DNA of 64,000 nt. It comes from Faecalicatena_A orotica (lineage in GTDB: Bacteria > Bacillota > Clostridia > Lachnospirales > Lachnospiraceae). This document shows, piece by piece, positions 1 to 8,162 of this stretch. The stretch is taken from NCBI RefSeq assembly GCF_040545875.1, contig NZ_JBEPMR010000011.1. One strand, given 5' to 3'. The notes under the pieces are model-generated. The model had not been told where the DNA came from. It did not search any database and saw nothing but the letters and a program-made list of their open reading frames with translations. The first letter of the stretch is position 1. Each line of letters begins with the position of its first letter. The position numbers were made by a program, and so were the translations under genes.

Positions 1-632
1 TCTTCCTTTGAAATCGTACCGCTCACCAGAGTTCCCGTAACGATCGTGCCAAAACCGGATAACGAGAAAACCCGGTCTACAGGCAGTCTCGGGATGGTGT
101 GGATATCCTTTTCCTCCACCTCTTCCTCTGTGAGACGCTCAACAGTTTCAATCAATTCCGGAATGCCTTCCCCTGTCGCGGCCGATACCTTGACGACAGG
201 AGCCGTTTCCAGAAATGTGCCCTCGAGTTCTTCTTTGATTTCCTCTTCGACCAGTTCCAGCCACTCCTCGTCCACCAGATCACATTTGTTCAGGACGAGA
301 ATACTTTTCTGGACGCCAAGCATCGCCAAAATATCCATATGTTCCCTCGTCTGGGGCATGATTCCCTCATCAGCCGCCACAACAAGCAGTACCATATCCA
401 TGCCGACGACTCCGGCAACCATGTTATTGATGAACTTTTCATGTCCGGGAACATCGATGATCCCCGCGCGGTTTCCGTTTGGCAGGTCAAAATACGTGAA
501 TCCGAGGTCTATCGTGATCCCCCGGCGCTGTTCTTCCTCCCAGCGGTCTGTATTACGTCCGGTCAGCGCCTTGATCAGTGTCGTCTTTCCGTGATCAATA
601 TGTCCCGCTGTTCCGATAATAATATGCTTCAT
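1..632 (-). CDS. selB: Selenocysteine-specific translation elongation factor SelB (N-terminal part, cut by window edge)
   Basis: SelB is the GTPase that delivers Sec-tRNA(Sec) to the ribosome at UGA codons followed by a SECIS hairpin. The visible first ~210 residues carry a complete EF-Tu-like G domain: G1 GHIDHGKT near residue 11, a G2/switch I region RRGITIDLG, G3 DVPGHEKF near 63 and G4 NKCD near 118, followed by the start of domain 2 (DRVFSLSGFGTIVTGTL), typical of SelB rather than EF-Tu. The ATG at 632 is chosen because the protein begins MKHIIIGTAGHIDHGK like family members. The start lies 38 nt inside the end of selA, so translation is probably coupled. The C-terminal winged-helix SECIS-binding domains lie outside the window. 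Identity is very secure; completeness cannot be judged. Confidence 0.95.
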   Translation of the reverse strand, partial: MKHIIIGTAGHIDHGKTTLIKALTGRNTDRWEEEQRRGITIDLGFTYFDLPNGNRAGIIDVPGHEKFINNMVAGVVGMDMVLLVVAADEGIMPQTREHMDILAMLGVQKSILVLNKCDLVDEEWLELVEEEIKEELEGTFLETAPVVKVSAATGEGIPELIETVERLTEEEVEEKDIHTIPRLPVDRVFSLSGFGTIVTGTLVSGTISKE

Positions 633-2049
633 ATTGATTTCCTTCCTTTTCAAGGACATTCAGTTCCTTTAGTATTTTCGCAAAATAGTTCATGAATTGC
701 CCGTCAAACGTCCTCATATCGAGCAGAATCCTGTCATTTGCCGTGCGGCCGATTACAGGCACTGGAAGATGTCTTAAACGTTCTTCCAATTCAGGGGTCG
801 TAATCTTAAGCGGACGGATCGTTACCGCAGTGCTCGGGATCCGCTCGAGAGGCAGGGATCCGCCCCCGATCTGTGACTCGCATTCCTCGATATCAATCTC
901 GGCCGGTAAGTCTGCCCGCTTCAGCAGCCTCCGGAACTTCTTTGCATCCTGTTCTACTTCCTCCACCCTCTTTGTGATCATATGAAGTGCAGGTATATTC
1001 TTCACTGCCCTTTCTTCTGATAAATACTCCCTAAGCACGACTTCTAAAGCCGATGCAGTAAACTTATCAATACGCAGGGCACGGGTCAGCTGGTTTTTCT
1101 TCATCAGGTCAATGTATTTCTTCTTCCCGACAATAATTCCCGCCTGCGGGCCGCCCAGAAGTTTATCGCCGCTGAAGCACACGACATCGGCTCCGTTTCT
1201 CACGGAATCCTGTACAGTCGGTTCATAAGTCAGTCCATATTTACTCAAATCTATCAGTACACCGCTTCCCAGATCTTCGATCACGGGGATATCATATTTT
1301 TCTTTTAAGGATACCAGTTCCGATATCGGCACGGTATCCGTAAAACCAACAATTCTATAGTTACTTGTGTGTACCTTCATAAATACTTTTGTTTCTTCTG
1401 TCACCGCATCTTCATAGTCGGAAATGTGGGTTTTGTTTGTCGTGCCGATTTCTCTTAAAACGGCGCCGCTCTGTTCCATGACATCCGGAATCCTGAATTT
1501 ACCGCCCACTTCAACCAGTTCCCCCCTGGAGACGACCGCTTCCCCGCCTTTTGCCATAGAGCTTAAAATCAGCATAACAGCGGCGGCATTATTATTCACG
1601 GCCATAGCTGCTTCTGCACCTGTAATCTTGCAGAGCAGTTCCTCAAAATGGGAATACCTCTCCCCTCTTTTTCCTGCCTCCAGATCATATTCCAAATTCG
1701 AATATCCTGACGCAATGTAGGTCACCTGTTTTAAATGCTCCCCACTAAGCGGGGCACGTCCCAGATTCGTATGGAGAATTGTCCCCGTCCCGTTCAGCAC
1801 CCGGGTCATGTTCGGCCGGTACATCGCGGCTACATTCAGTTCTATCCGCTCGCAGAGACGGTCTATCTGCTCCTGGGCCTTTTCTTCCTCCTCACAGGAA
1901 CCGATATAGGTCCTTAGGGCTTCCAGCTCCGTGCGTATCGCCTCCAGCACACTGTCGTAGCTGTAGTAATCTATCATTTTCTTTATCGTTTCATTTTCCA
2001 GCAGAACATCCACCTTTGGAATCCTGCGGAATAAGAGGTTCTTGTTCAT
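595..2049 (-). CDS. selA: L-seryl-tRNA(Sec) selenium transferase SelA
   Basis: SelA is the PLP-dependent enzyme that converts seryl-tRNA(Sec) to selenocysteinyl-tRNA(Sec) using selenophosphate from SelD. The 484-residue product is slightly longer than E. coli SelA (463). It shows the N-terminal tRNA-binding segment (RRIPKVDVLL), the LNGTGTILHTNLGRAPLS motif near residue 85 and the PLP-lysine motif SGDKLLGGPQAG near residue 295. The start ATG has AAGGAGAAGG just upstream. It sits between selD (70 nt upstream) and selB (38 nt overlap), the usual bacterial order for Sec synthesis. Family assignment is firm. Confidence 0.97.
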   Translation of the reverse strand: MNKNLLFRRIPKVDVLLENETIKKMIDYYSYDSVLEAIRTELEALRTYIGSCEEEEKAQEQIDRLCERIELNVAAMYRPNMTRVLNGTGTILHTNLGRAPLSGEHLKQVTYIASGYSNLEYDLEAGKRGERYSHFEELLCKITGAEAAMAVNNNAAAVMLILSSMAKGGEAVVSRGELVEVGGKFRIPDVMEQSGAVLREIGTTNKTHISDYEDAVTEETKVFMKVHTSNYRIVGFTDTVPISELVSLKEKYDIPVIEDLGSGVLIDLSKYGLTYEPTVQDSVRNGADVVCFSGDKLLGGPQAGIIVGKKKYIDLMKKNQLTRALRIDKFTASALEVVLREYLSEERAVKNIPALHMITKRVEEVEQDAKKFRRLLKRADLPAEIDIEECESQIGGGSLPLERIPSTAVTIRPLKITTPELEERLRHLPVPVIGRTANDRILLDMRTFDGQFMNYFAKILKELNVLEKEGNQYEAYYYRNSGTY

Positions 2050-2119
2050 AACCTTCTCCTTTTATTATCTTTACTCCCGGAAGGGATCATACCTGCTGCT
2101 CGTAAATGCTTGTTTCAAG

Positions 2120-3166
2120 CTAACGCAGCAGGATTAGTTTTTCCTGCTTTTCCAGTACGCGGCCGATCACAGACACTTTCGTATCCAGTCGTTTTTCTTC
2201 AAGATCACGGAGAAATCCTTCGCTGAAGTCCTCCGGCACGCTGAACAGAAGTCCGCCGGATGTCTGCGGATCATAGAGCAGGTCCAGATAAAATTCTTCT
2301 ACACCACCTGCATCCACCATGTGCCCGCTATGTTCCCTGTTCTTATATGCACCGGCCGGTATCAGCCCCATTTTGGCATACCCGACTGCTTCTTCTATAT
2401 ATGCCGTATCACGTACATGGATTTCCAGTGTCACATCGCTCGCAGAAGCCATTTCCGCGCAGTGTCCGAGAAGCCCGAATCCCGTGATATCTGTACAAGC
2501 ACTGACAGGATACTTTTCGGCTGCTTCCTTTGCTTTTTTATTCAGTGAGGACATGACTGTAATCGCTTCCTCTTCTGCCTGTTTGGATGCCATTTCCGCT
2601 TTCACGGCCGTATTAACGATGCCGCTGCCGATCTGTTTTGTCAGAATCAGCACGTCCCCCGGCCTGCATCCGTAATTTTTAAATATTCTGTCCGGATGTA
2701 CAAATCCCGATACGCTTAACCCGTACTTGGGTTCATCATCCTGCACAGAGTGCCCCCCGACAAGGACCGCACCGGATTCCAGCACTTTATCCGCACCGCC
2801 TTTCAGTATCTCCCCCAGTATTTCCGGGTCAAGACAGTTTGGAAATCCAACGATATTCAGGGCAACTTTCGGCTCCCCTCCCATCGCATATACATCGCTT
2901 AAGGAGTTGGCCGCTGCAATCTGTCCGAATGTATATGGGTCATCCACGATAGGGGTGAAAAAATCCACCGTCTGGATCATGGCAATGTCATCTGTTACTT
3001 TATAAATCGCGGCATCATCTGATGTTTCAATTCCAACCATGAGATTCTCATCCTGGAATTTCGGCAGCCTGCCCAGAACCTGGGCAAGGGTCTCAGGACC
3101 TATTTTGGCCGCTCATCCGGCCGTTTTTGCCATCTGGGTAAGGCGTACATCTTTGCCTGTCGTCAT
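2120..3166 (-). CDS. selD: Selenide, water dikinase SelD, itself a selenoprotein (in-frame UGA at 3113-3115)
   Basis: SelD makes selenophosphate from selenide and ATP. A conventional ORF would begin at 3040, but that product lacks the catalytic N-terminus. Reading upstream through one TGA (3115-3113) gives MTTGKDVRLTQMAKTAG-U-AAKIGPETL, matching the SelD N-terminus in which Sec or Cys occupies about position 17 and is followed by the conserved Lys. ATG 3166 has AAGGAG at ideal distance. The total is ~348 residues, the normal family length (E. coli 347). Downstream motifs include DDAAIYK, the DVYAMGG segment, VGGHSVQD and DITGFGLLGH. A SECIS-like hairpin follows the UGA at the correct distance (separate entry), and selA and selB are in the same operon. 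Automated callers may wrongly truncate this gene to 2120-3040. Confidence 0.95.
3068..3115 (-). promoter_or_regulatory. Bacterial SECIS element directing Sec insertion in selD
   Basis: Seen: on the minus strand the UGA (3115-3113) is followed after 33 nt by a three-base GUU apical loop (3079-3077), closed by a 9-bp stem, CTTGCCCAG (3088-3080) pairing with CTGGGCAGG (3076-3068) including one G-U pair. Known: bacterial SECIS elements lie directly 3' of the UGA, with the apical loop about 16-37 nt away and a G within the first loop bases; both conditions hold. A smaller GGTC-CTGA-GACC hairpin lies between UGA and stem. Functional use is inferred. Confidence 0.85.
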
Positions 3167-3194
3167 AGTATTATTCTCCTTTTTTGTTTCCGCA

Positions 3195-3233
3195 GAACAG
3201 ACAGCGCAACTTTGACCGGTGCGCTGTCTGTTC
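3195..3233. repeat. Perfect 14-bp inverted repeat between yedF and selD
   Basis: GAACAGACAGCGCA (3195-3208) and TGCGCTGTCTGTTC (3220-3233) are perfect inverted copies around an 11-nt loop, in the gap between the yedF stop and the selD ribosome binding site. In the transcribed (minus) direction the hairpin is followed by an A-rich run rather than U, so it does not look like a terminator. It could stabilise or process the transcript or affect selD translation; this is inference. Confidence 0.6.
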
Positions 3234-3270
3234 ATCATTTTCTTTGACTGTTTGTACTTCTTCATTAAGA

Positions 3271-3888
3271 CTAAGGACGTATGATCTTTCCCGCCTGATT
3301 CATCGTCTCCACGATGCTGTACATATTCGTCACGGTTCCGACCTTCAGCTTCTCCTTCAGACCATAGTAATCCAGGCATGTCCCACAGGTCATGATTTCA
3401 ACTCCCTGTGCTTCCATTGACTTCAGGTCCTCCAGAGAATCAGAACCTTCAGAAGTCAGTTTAGCACCCCCGTTATAGAAAAGGATTGCTTTCGGCAATT
3501 CATCAAGCTGTGATACGGCAAAAATGAAGCCTTTTATCAGGACAGCCCCGAGCTCATCATTCCCTTCCCCCATGCGGTCTGATGAAATCACGACTACCGT
3601 ATCTTTCCTTTTGTCTGTACGGCATAAGACCGGTTCTTCCATAGCCTGGGTTTCTCGTTTCGGCATCGTTCTGTCTGTTCTTATAATCACTTTGAACTCC
3701 TTCTCACTGATTTTCTCTGAAGTGACATCTCCCCCTGAACTGGATGCCATCTTCGTCACATTCTGGACCGCAATCTCGTTATCCACCAGAACCTCCAAAA
3801 CATCAGGTCCCTCCAGCTCCTGCAGAGCCTTCTTCGCTTTAATTACCGGTATCGGGCAGGCATCCCCCATAGCATTAACTGTTATCAT
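3271..3888 (-). CDS. yedF: Sulfurtransferase-like selenium metabolism protein YedF
   Basis: A two-domain protein of 205 residues. Residues 1-70 form a SirA/TusA-like fold with the signature GDACPIPVIKAKKAL, whose Cys is the persulfide/selenium carrier position. Residues ~95-200 resemble DsrE-like domains (VVVISSDRMGEGNDELGAVLIKGFI, and TCGTCLDYYGL near 165). This architecture is the selenium-associated YedF family that typically accompanies selD. It is the first gene of the selenium operon, ~100 nt upstream of selD. Its exact biochemical role (possibly selenium delivery to SelD) is not established; family identity is firm. Confidence 0.9.
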   Translation of the reverse strand: MITVNAMGDACPIPVIKAKKALQELEGPDVLEVLVDNEIAVQNVTKMASSSGGDVTSEKISEKEFKVIIRTDRTMPKRETQAMEEPVLCRTDKRKDTVVVISSDRMGEGNDELGAVLIKGFIFAVSQLDELPKAILFYNGGAKLTSEGSDSLEDLKSMEAQGVEIMTCGTCLDYYGLKEKLKVGTVTNMYSIVETMNQAGKIIRP

Positions 3889-4117
3889 CTTGTAATCTCC
3901 CTTCTGCTACACTTATAGATATATTCTATCACTGAGTTGCTGTCAGGTAAACACCTTATCTTAAAAAAGTGGGGAAATAGCTTCACGTTCCCTTTTCTCC
4001 CGCAGTTTCATCCACATTCCGTATTGAAAAAGTCGGGGTTTTATGAGATGATAGGTTTAGTTTTCTGCCTGTTTAATTTAACTGGCAGTTTCCGAGAGAA
4101 AGGATTAGATAAATATT

Positions 4118-4978
4118 ATGTGGATAGCTGACAATTGGAAAGATTATGAAGTGATAGACTGTTCTAACGGTGAGAAGTTAGAGCAATGGGGAGATTATCT
4201 CCTAATCAGGCCGGACCCGCAGGTTATATGGGACACGCCTAAGACACACAAGGGATGGTCCCACCCGAACGGACATTACCACCGCAGTAAGAAGGGCGGC
4301 GGTGAATGGGAGTTTTTTGACCTGCCCCATCAGTGGCAGATTCATTATGGAAGCCTTACTTTTAATCTAAAACCTTTTAATTTTAAGCATACCGGGCTTT
4401 TCCCTGAACAGGCTGTAAACTGGGACTGGTTCTCCGGAAAGATCCGTGAAGCGGGCAGACCGGTGAAGGTACTGAATTTGTTCGCCTATACCGGCGGTGC
4501 GACTCTTGCTGCTGCGGCTGCCGGGGCACAGGTTACACATGTGGATGCATCGAAAGGGATGGTGAACTGGGCGAAGGAGAATGCGGCTTCTTCCGGGCTG
4601 AAGGATGCCCCGATCCGCTGGCTTGTGGATGACTGCGTGAAGTTTGTGGAGCGCGAGATCCGCAGAGGTAATACTTATGATGCGATTATAATGGATCCGC
4701 CTTCCTATGGCAGGGGACCCAAGGGCGAGATATGGAAGATCGAGGATATGATCCATCCTCTGATTAAGCTGTGTACCCAGATTCTTTCCAAGGATGCAGT
4801 CTTCTTCCTGATCAACTCTTATACTACAGGGCTTGCTCCTGCTGTCCTGACTTATATGATTTCTACAGAATTAAAAGCATGGCGTGGTACAGTAGACTCA
4901 CAGGAGATCGGGCTTCCGGTCAGCCAGAACGGACTGGTCCTCCCTTGTGGGGCTTCCGGACGCTGGGCACGGGATTGA
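4118..4978 (+). CDS. Class I SAM-dependent methyltransferase (RlmI/RlmK-like, no PUA domain)
   Basis: 286 residues. An N-terminal ~90-residue beta-rich region precedes a Rossmann methyltransferase core: VLNLFAYTGGATLAAAAAGA (SAM motif I, ~residue 120), VTHVDASKGM (motif II) and the IMDPPSYGRGP catalytic motif IV near 190, typical of rRNA cytosine/guanine methyltransferases of the COG1092 group. It lacks the N-terminal PUA domain of RlmI and so belongs to a shorter subfamily. The RNA substrate is not known. It is the only plus-strand gene in the first 20 kb, and a strong hairpin terminator follows the stop. AAAGGA lies somewhat far upstream of the ATG, so the start is fairly but not fully certain. 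Confidence 0.85.
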   Translation: MWIADNWKDYEVIDCSNGEKLEQWGDYLLIRPDPQVIWDTPKTHKGWSHPNGHYHRSKKGGGEWEFFDLPHQWQIHYGSLTFNLKPFNFKHTGLFPEQAVNWDWFSGKIREAGRPVKVLNLFAYTGGATLAAAAAGAQVTHVDASKGMVNWAKENAASSGLKDAPIRWLVDDCVKFVEREIRRGNTYDAIIMDPPSYGRGPKGEIWKIEDMIHPLIKLCTQILSKDAVFFLINSYTTGLAPAVLTYMISTELKAWRGTVDSQEIGLPVSQNGLVLPCGASGRWARD

Positions 4979-5001
4979 GACCATATCAATCTTTAAAACC
5001 C

Positions 5002-5060
5002 ATATCCCCACTGGAATCAACGTATAAAAGCGTTAAAATTCCAGTGGGGATATATTCTTT
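5002..5060 (+). terminator. Intrinsic terminator after the methyltransferase gene
   Basis: TATCCCCACTGGAAT (5003-5017) and its exact complement ATTCCAGTGGGGATA (5038-5052) form a 15-bp stem, followed by TATTCTTTTCTTTT. Confidence 0.8.
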
Positions 5061-5254
5061 TCTTTTACTTCTTTTTTCCCTTATTACTAAATGTTGCAAT
5101 AGCCATGCAGAACATAGATATTAAAAAAAATATTTTGTAGTGGGCGGCACATACTACTAATACATCTTGGCATAACTCAAATATTGTCTCATAAAAATCC
5201 ATTATATTCGATAACATTTTCCACATTCCCCTCTTGATAACACATAACTAATAT

Positions 5255-5797
5255 TTACTTAATATTATGATGTTGTGGCTTATCGGCTTCATAAATGCCA
5301 CTGTCAGAACCCAACAAGACATTTATACCTGTGATTTCACATCCTTTGCTTTCATAATAGCGCAGCATTTCGTCAATATTCCTTTTATCATAACTTGTAA
5401 TACAATCTGATAAAACATTGACTCGATAGCCTGCTTTGCGCAGGTTGTAACAGGTTGATTTTACACAGGCTGCCGCATCTGCTCCTGTGATGTAGAAGTC
5501 ATTTATTTCATTTTTATCAATAAAGTCTGCGAATGCCTCGCTGCTTAATGCATTTCCTTTATACTTTGTGAAGATATTTTTTGATACAATTTTTAAATCT
5601 GAAACTAATTCAGCCCCTCGCGTATTGGGTTTAAAAGTCCTTGTCCCACCAGATAAATTTTCATGTCTTATGTAGACGACATGAATATCCTGTTTTACTG
5701 CCCAATCTATGGATTGGTTTATACGGTCAATGATTTCCTTGTAATTCTTTGTTATATCATTTTGAATGTCTATTACTACTAAAGCTTTTTTCTGCAT
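5255..5797 (-). CDS. Isochorismatase-family cysteine hydrolase
   Basis: 180 residues with the alpha/beta fold of cysteine hydrolases. The expected triad is visible: Asp in ALVVIDIQND near residue 9, Lys in FTKYKGNAL near 98 and Cys in TGADAAACVKSTCYNLRKAG near 130, with the following cis-peptide region. The DxHxH metal motif of nicotinamidases is not evident, so the substrate is undefined. It follows the WYL regulator gene by 70 nt on the same strand; that gap holds a small palindrome and a TATAAT-like box, so it may be the regulator's target. Confidence 0.85.
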   Translation of the reverse strand: MQKKALVVIDIQNDITKNYKEIIDRINQSIDWAVKQDIHVVYIRHENLSGGTRTFKPNTRGAELVSDLKIVSKNIFTKYKGNALSSEAFADFIDKNEINDFYITGADAAACVKSTCYNLRKAGYRVNVLSDCITSYDKRNIDEMLRYYESKGCEITGINVLLGSDSGIYEADKPQHHNIK

Positions 5798-5851
5798 AGC
5801 GGTTCCTCCTGATTATGTGATTTATTTACCGCTATTATAACTGATTATTTA

Positions 5852-5867
5852 TGACAACTGTATGTCA
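5852..5867. promoter_or_regulatory. Candidate operator upstream of the cysteine hydrolase gene
   Basis: TGACA and TGTCA half-sites separated by ACTGTA lie directly between the WYL regulator stop and the next gene. On the minus strand a TATAAT hexamer follows within 20 nt. Binding by the neighbouring WYL regulator is only an inference. Confidence 0.3.
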
Positions 5868-6791
5868 CTAATCTTTGTAAAGATTTTGAATTTGGGAGGA
5901 TTTTTCTTTCAGCATATCAATGATCTCCCGGGGTTCCAGCACCTCGACTGAATCACCGAATCCGAGGAGCAGGGAGAGCCACAGCCGCTCATTTTCTTTT
6001 ACATGCGTAGCTATAACAAAATCACCATTTTCATGTTCTTCAATGATTTCACCTTTCATGTATTCCATAATGGGAATTCTTTCTTCCGCTTTACACCGTA
6101 ATTTTACGGGAATATAGCGCTGGGTATCACTGCCCCATTGTTTTTCCAGCAGTTCCGGGACATTACCGTGTCTGCTGTCCATCGTTCTGCCGGTAAGTCT
6201 TAAATTCGTTAACCGGTTAAGCTTAAAGAAACGGTAATCGTTCCTACAGGTACAATACGCCAGCAGATACCAGGCATACCAGCGGTAGTTCAGTGCCAGC
6301 GGTTCAACGGTCCTATGGCTTTTTTGTCCTGACCCGTTGGTATAATCAAATTCAACTATGTTTTTATTGTGGATTGCCTCTTCGATTTCACGCACAAATA
6401 CGGGAATATTTCCACCCTCGCTGACTACACCGAAGTCAATGAATATACGCTGTTCCTTATCATTATAATGGCCCGCGGCCAACAGCTTTTCCAGAGTCGT
6501 ATTTATTTTCTGGCTGTCATAAGCCGAACACATGCCCTTGAGTGCGGTGATGATAAATAAATAATCTTCCATTGTTGTAATCTGCTTATCCAGCCTGAAA
6601 GTATCAAGTATTTCGTAGCCACCCGATGCCCCTGTTGATGATGTTACAGGAATACCTGCAATGGACAGAGTCTCTACATCACGCACAATCGTCCGGATTG
6701 ATACCTCGAACCGCTCAGCAAGCTCTTTGGCTGAAACGACATTACGGTTCATCAGGTACATCGTGATTCCGATGAGGCGGTCAATTTTCAA
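5868..6791 (-). CDS. HTH and WYL-domain transcriptional regulator (YafY/DeoR-like)
   Basis: 307 residues. Residues 1-60 form an HTH_11 winged helix (SAKELAERFEVSIRTIVRDVETLSIAGIPV), then a glycine turn (GASGGYEI) before the linker. Residues ~140-220 hold a WYL domain (RTVEPLALNYRWYAWYLLAYCTCRNDYRFFKLNRL) containing the ligand-sensing W-Y-L triad and Arg residues. A WCX C-terminal extension follows. WYL regulators sense nucleotides, oligonucleotides or other effectors; the ligand here is unknown. It is flanked by nitroreductase and isochorismatase-like genes on the same strand with short gaps, suggesting a shared unit. Confidence 0.9.
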   Translation of the reverse strand: MKIDRLIGITMYLMNRNVVSAKELAERFEVSIRTIVRDVETLSIAGIPVTSSTGASGGYEILDTFRLDKQITTMEDYLFIITALKGMCSAYDSQKINTTLEKLLAAGHYNDKEQRIFIDFGVVSEGGNIPVFVREIEEAIHNKNIVEFDYTNGSGQKSHRTVEPLALNYRWYAWYLLAYCTCRNDYRFFKLNRLTNLRLTGRTMDSRHGNVPELLEKQWGSDTQRYIPVKLRCKAEERIPIMEYMKGEIIEEHENGDFVIATHVKENERLWLSLLLGFGDSVEVLEPREIIDMLKEKSSQIQNLYKD

Positions 6792-6832
6792 CTGTAACCA
6801 CCCCGCTCTCTTTTTTCTATATTAATAATCAT

Positions 6833-7357
6833 TTAAAACTGTTCCCAGTGCACTTTGTCTATCGGCAGTTCGTCCAATTCGTATGCGTCTTTCTGTTCAT
6901 CCGGCATACCCAGGGACAGGATTGCTTCTAGTTTATACCCTTCCGGATATTTCAGTATGGAACGAAGAAAAGCTTCTGTTGTGCCTCCGTCAGGCGTTTC
7001 CCTCAGGCGTCCCTGTATCCAGCAGCTTCCCACACCGAGGCTGGAAGCCATCAGATGCATGTTTGTCATTGCTATGGAACAATCTTCCGTCCATACATCT
7101 GTTATTTCGGGGTTTGCAATCACAACGACCGCACAGGCAGCATTCTCCAGCATTTTTGCTGCCCCGGCCCTGCATTTGGACATGAGCTTTAAGGTTTCCC
7201 TGTCTGTTACGGCAATGAACTCCCACGGCCGTCTTGTCCTGCTCGATGCAGATAATAAGCCCGCCTGCAGGATCTGGTTGAGCACTTCCTTTTCAACCGG
7301 CTCGTCTGTATATTTTCGAATGCTTCTGCGTCTTCTCATAGTCTCAAGAAGCTCCAT
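6833..7357 (-). CDS. Nitroreductase-family flavoprotein
   Basis: 174 residues. Begins with the FMN-binding signature METMRRRRSIRKYTDEPVEKE, then LLSASSRTRRPWEFIAV, and ends with a C-terminal SLGMPDEQK segment, the usual arrangement of FMN-dependent NAD(P)H oxidoreductases of the nitroreductase superfamily. Normal length for the short subfamily. Its physiological substrate cannot be deduced. AGGAGGAAGAATAAT precedes the ATG. It lies 41 nt downstream of the Sir2 gene and 41 nt upstream of the WYL regulator. Confidence 0.88.
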   Translation of the reverse strand: MELLETMRRRRSIRKYTDEPVEKEVLNQILQAGLLSASSRTRRPWEFIAVTDRETLKLMSKCRAGAAKMLENAACAVVVIANPEITDVWTEDCSIAMTNMHLMASSLGVGSCWIQGRLRETPDGGTTEAFLRSILKYPEGYKLEAILSLGMPDEQKDAYELDELPIDKVHWEQF

Positions 7358-7398
7358 ATTATTCTTCCTCCTTTTGTCTGTTCTGTATATGAAATCTG

Positions 7399-8127
7399 TT
7401 AACGAACTTCGATCTGACCCAGAATCTCCCCGATTGGCGCAGAAATGTTAAGTTCGGCCCTGACTGCTTTCGCGGTCCGGGATTTATTTATAACAACAAG
7501 GTGCCTCCCGTGGAAGTAATCGATGAATCCTGCCGCCGGGTACACGACCAGGGATGTCCCGCCAATAATCAGCGTATCCGCCCGGGCTATGGACTCCACT
7601 GCACCCTGTATGGTACTTGAATCCAGCCCTTCCTCGTAAAGCACGACATCCGGCTTAATGATACCCCCACACTCGCAGCGCGGAATGCCTATGGATTCTT
7701 TCACAAACTGTGCGTCATAGAACCGATGGCATTCCATGCAGTAATTACGGTGGATACTGCCGTGAAGCTCATACACGGTCCTGCTGCCTGCGGCCTGATG
7801 CAGTCCATCAATATTCTGGGTGATCACTGCTTTCAGTTTCCCCGCCTGCTCTAATTCTGCCAGCTTGAGGTGGGCCGGATTCGGACGGGCATCAAGAATC
7901 ATCATTTTTTCTCTGTAGAAATCATAAAATGCTTCTGTATACTGCATGAAAAAACTATGGCTCACAACTTGCTCGGGTGAATACTTGTACGACTGGTGGT
8001 AGATACCGTCCGCACTTCTGAAATCCGGAATATGACTCTCCGTTGATACTCCTGCGCCGCCGAAAAATACGATGTTCTCACTTTCATCTATGATTTCCTG
8101 CAGCTGCTCTACTTCCTTTTCATACAT
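7399..8127 (-). CDS. NAD-dependent protein deacylase (Sir2 family)
   Basis: 242 residues with full sirtuin architecture: NAD-binding GGAGVSTESHIPDFRS near residue 23, QNIDGLHQAAG and catalytic His in ELHGS near 122, the structural zinc set CMEC and CECGG near 130-155, and GGTSLVVYPA near 195. Sirtuins remove acyl groups from lysine at the cost of NAD, releasing nicotinamide. Length fits the bacterial CobB/SrtN type. Located in a five-gene same-strand run with short gaps. Confidence 0.93.
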   Translation of the reverse strand: MYEKEVEQLQEIIDESENIVFFGGAGVSTESHIPDFRSADGIYHQSYKYSPEQVVSHSFFMQYTEAFYDFYREKMMILDARPNPAHLKLAELEQAGKLKAVITQNIDGLHQAAGSRTVYELHGSIHRNYCMECHRFYDAQFVKESIGIPRCECGGIIKPDVVLYEEGLDSSTIQGAVESIARADTLIIGGTSLVVYPAAGFIDYFHGRHLVVINKSRTAKAVRAELNISAPIGEILGQIEVR

Positions 8128-8162
8128 CTTACGCCCTCCTGTCTTGTCCTGCTTCGTGCCCC

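Noticed and set aside
2120..3040. selD starting at ATG 3040
   Set aside because: It would lack the catalytic Sec/Lys region; upstream sequence through the UGA matches SelD and has a proper ribosome site.
3937..4131. 64-codon frame upstream of the methyltransferase
   Set aside because: No ribosome site, no family resemblance, overlaps the methyltransferase start region.
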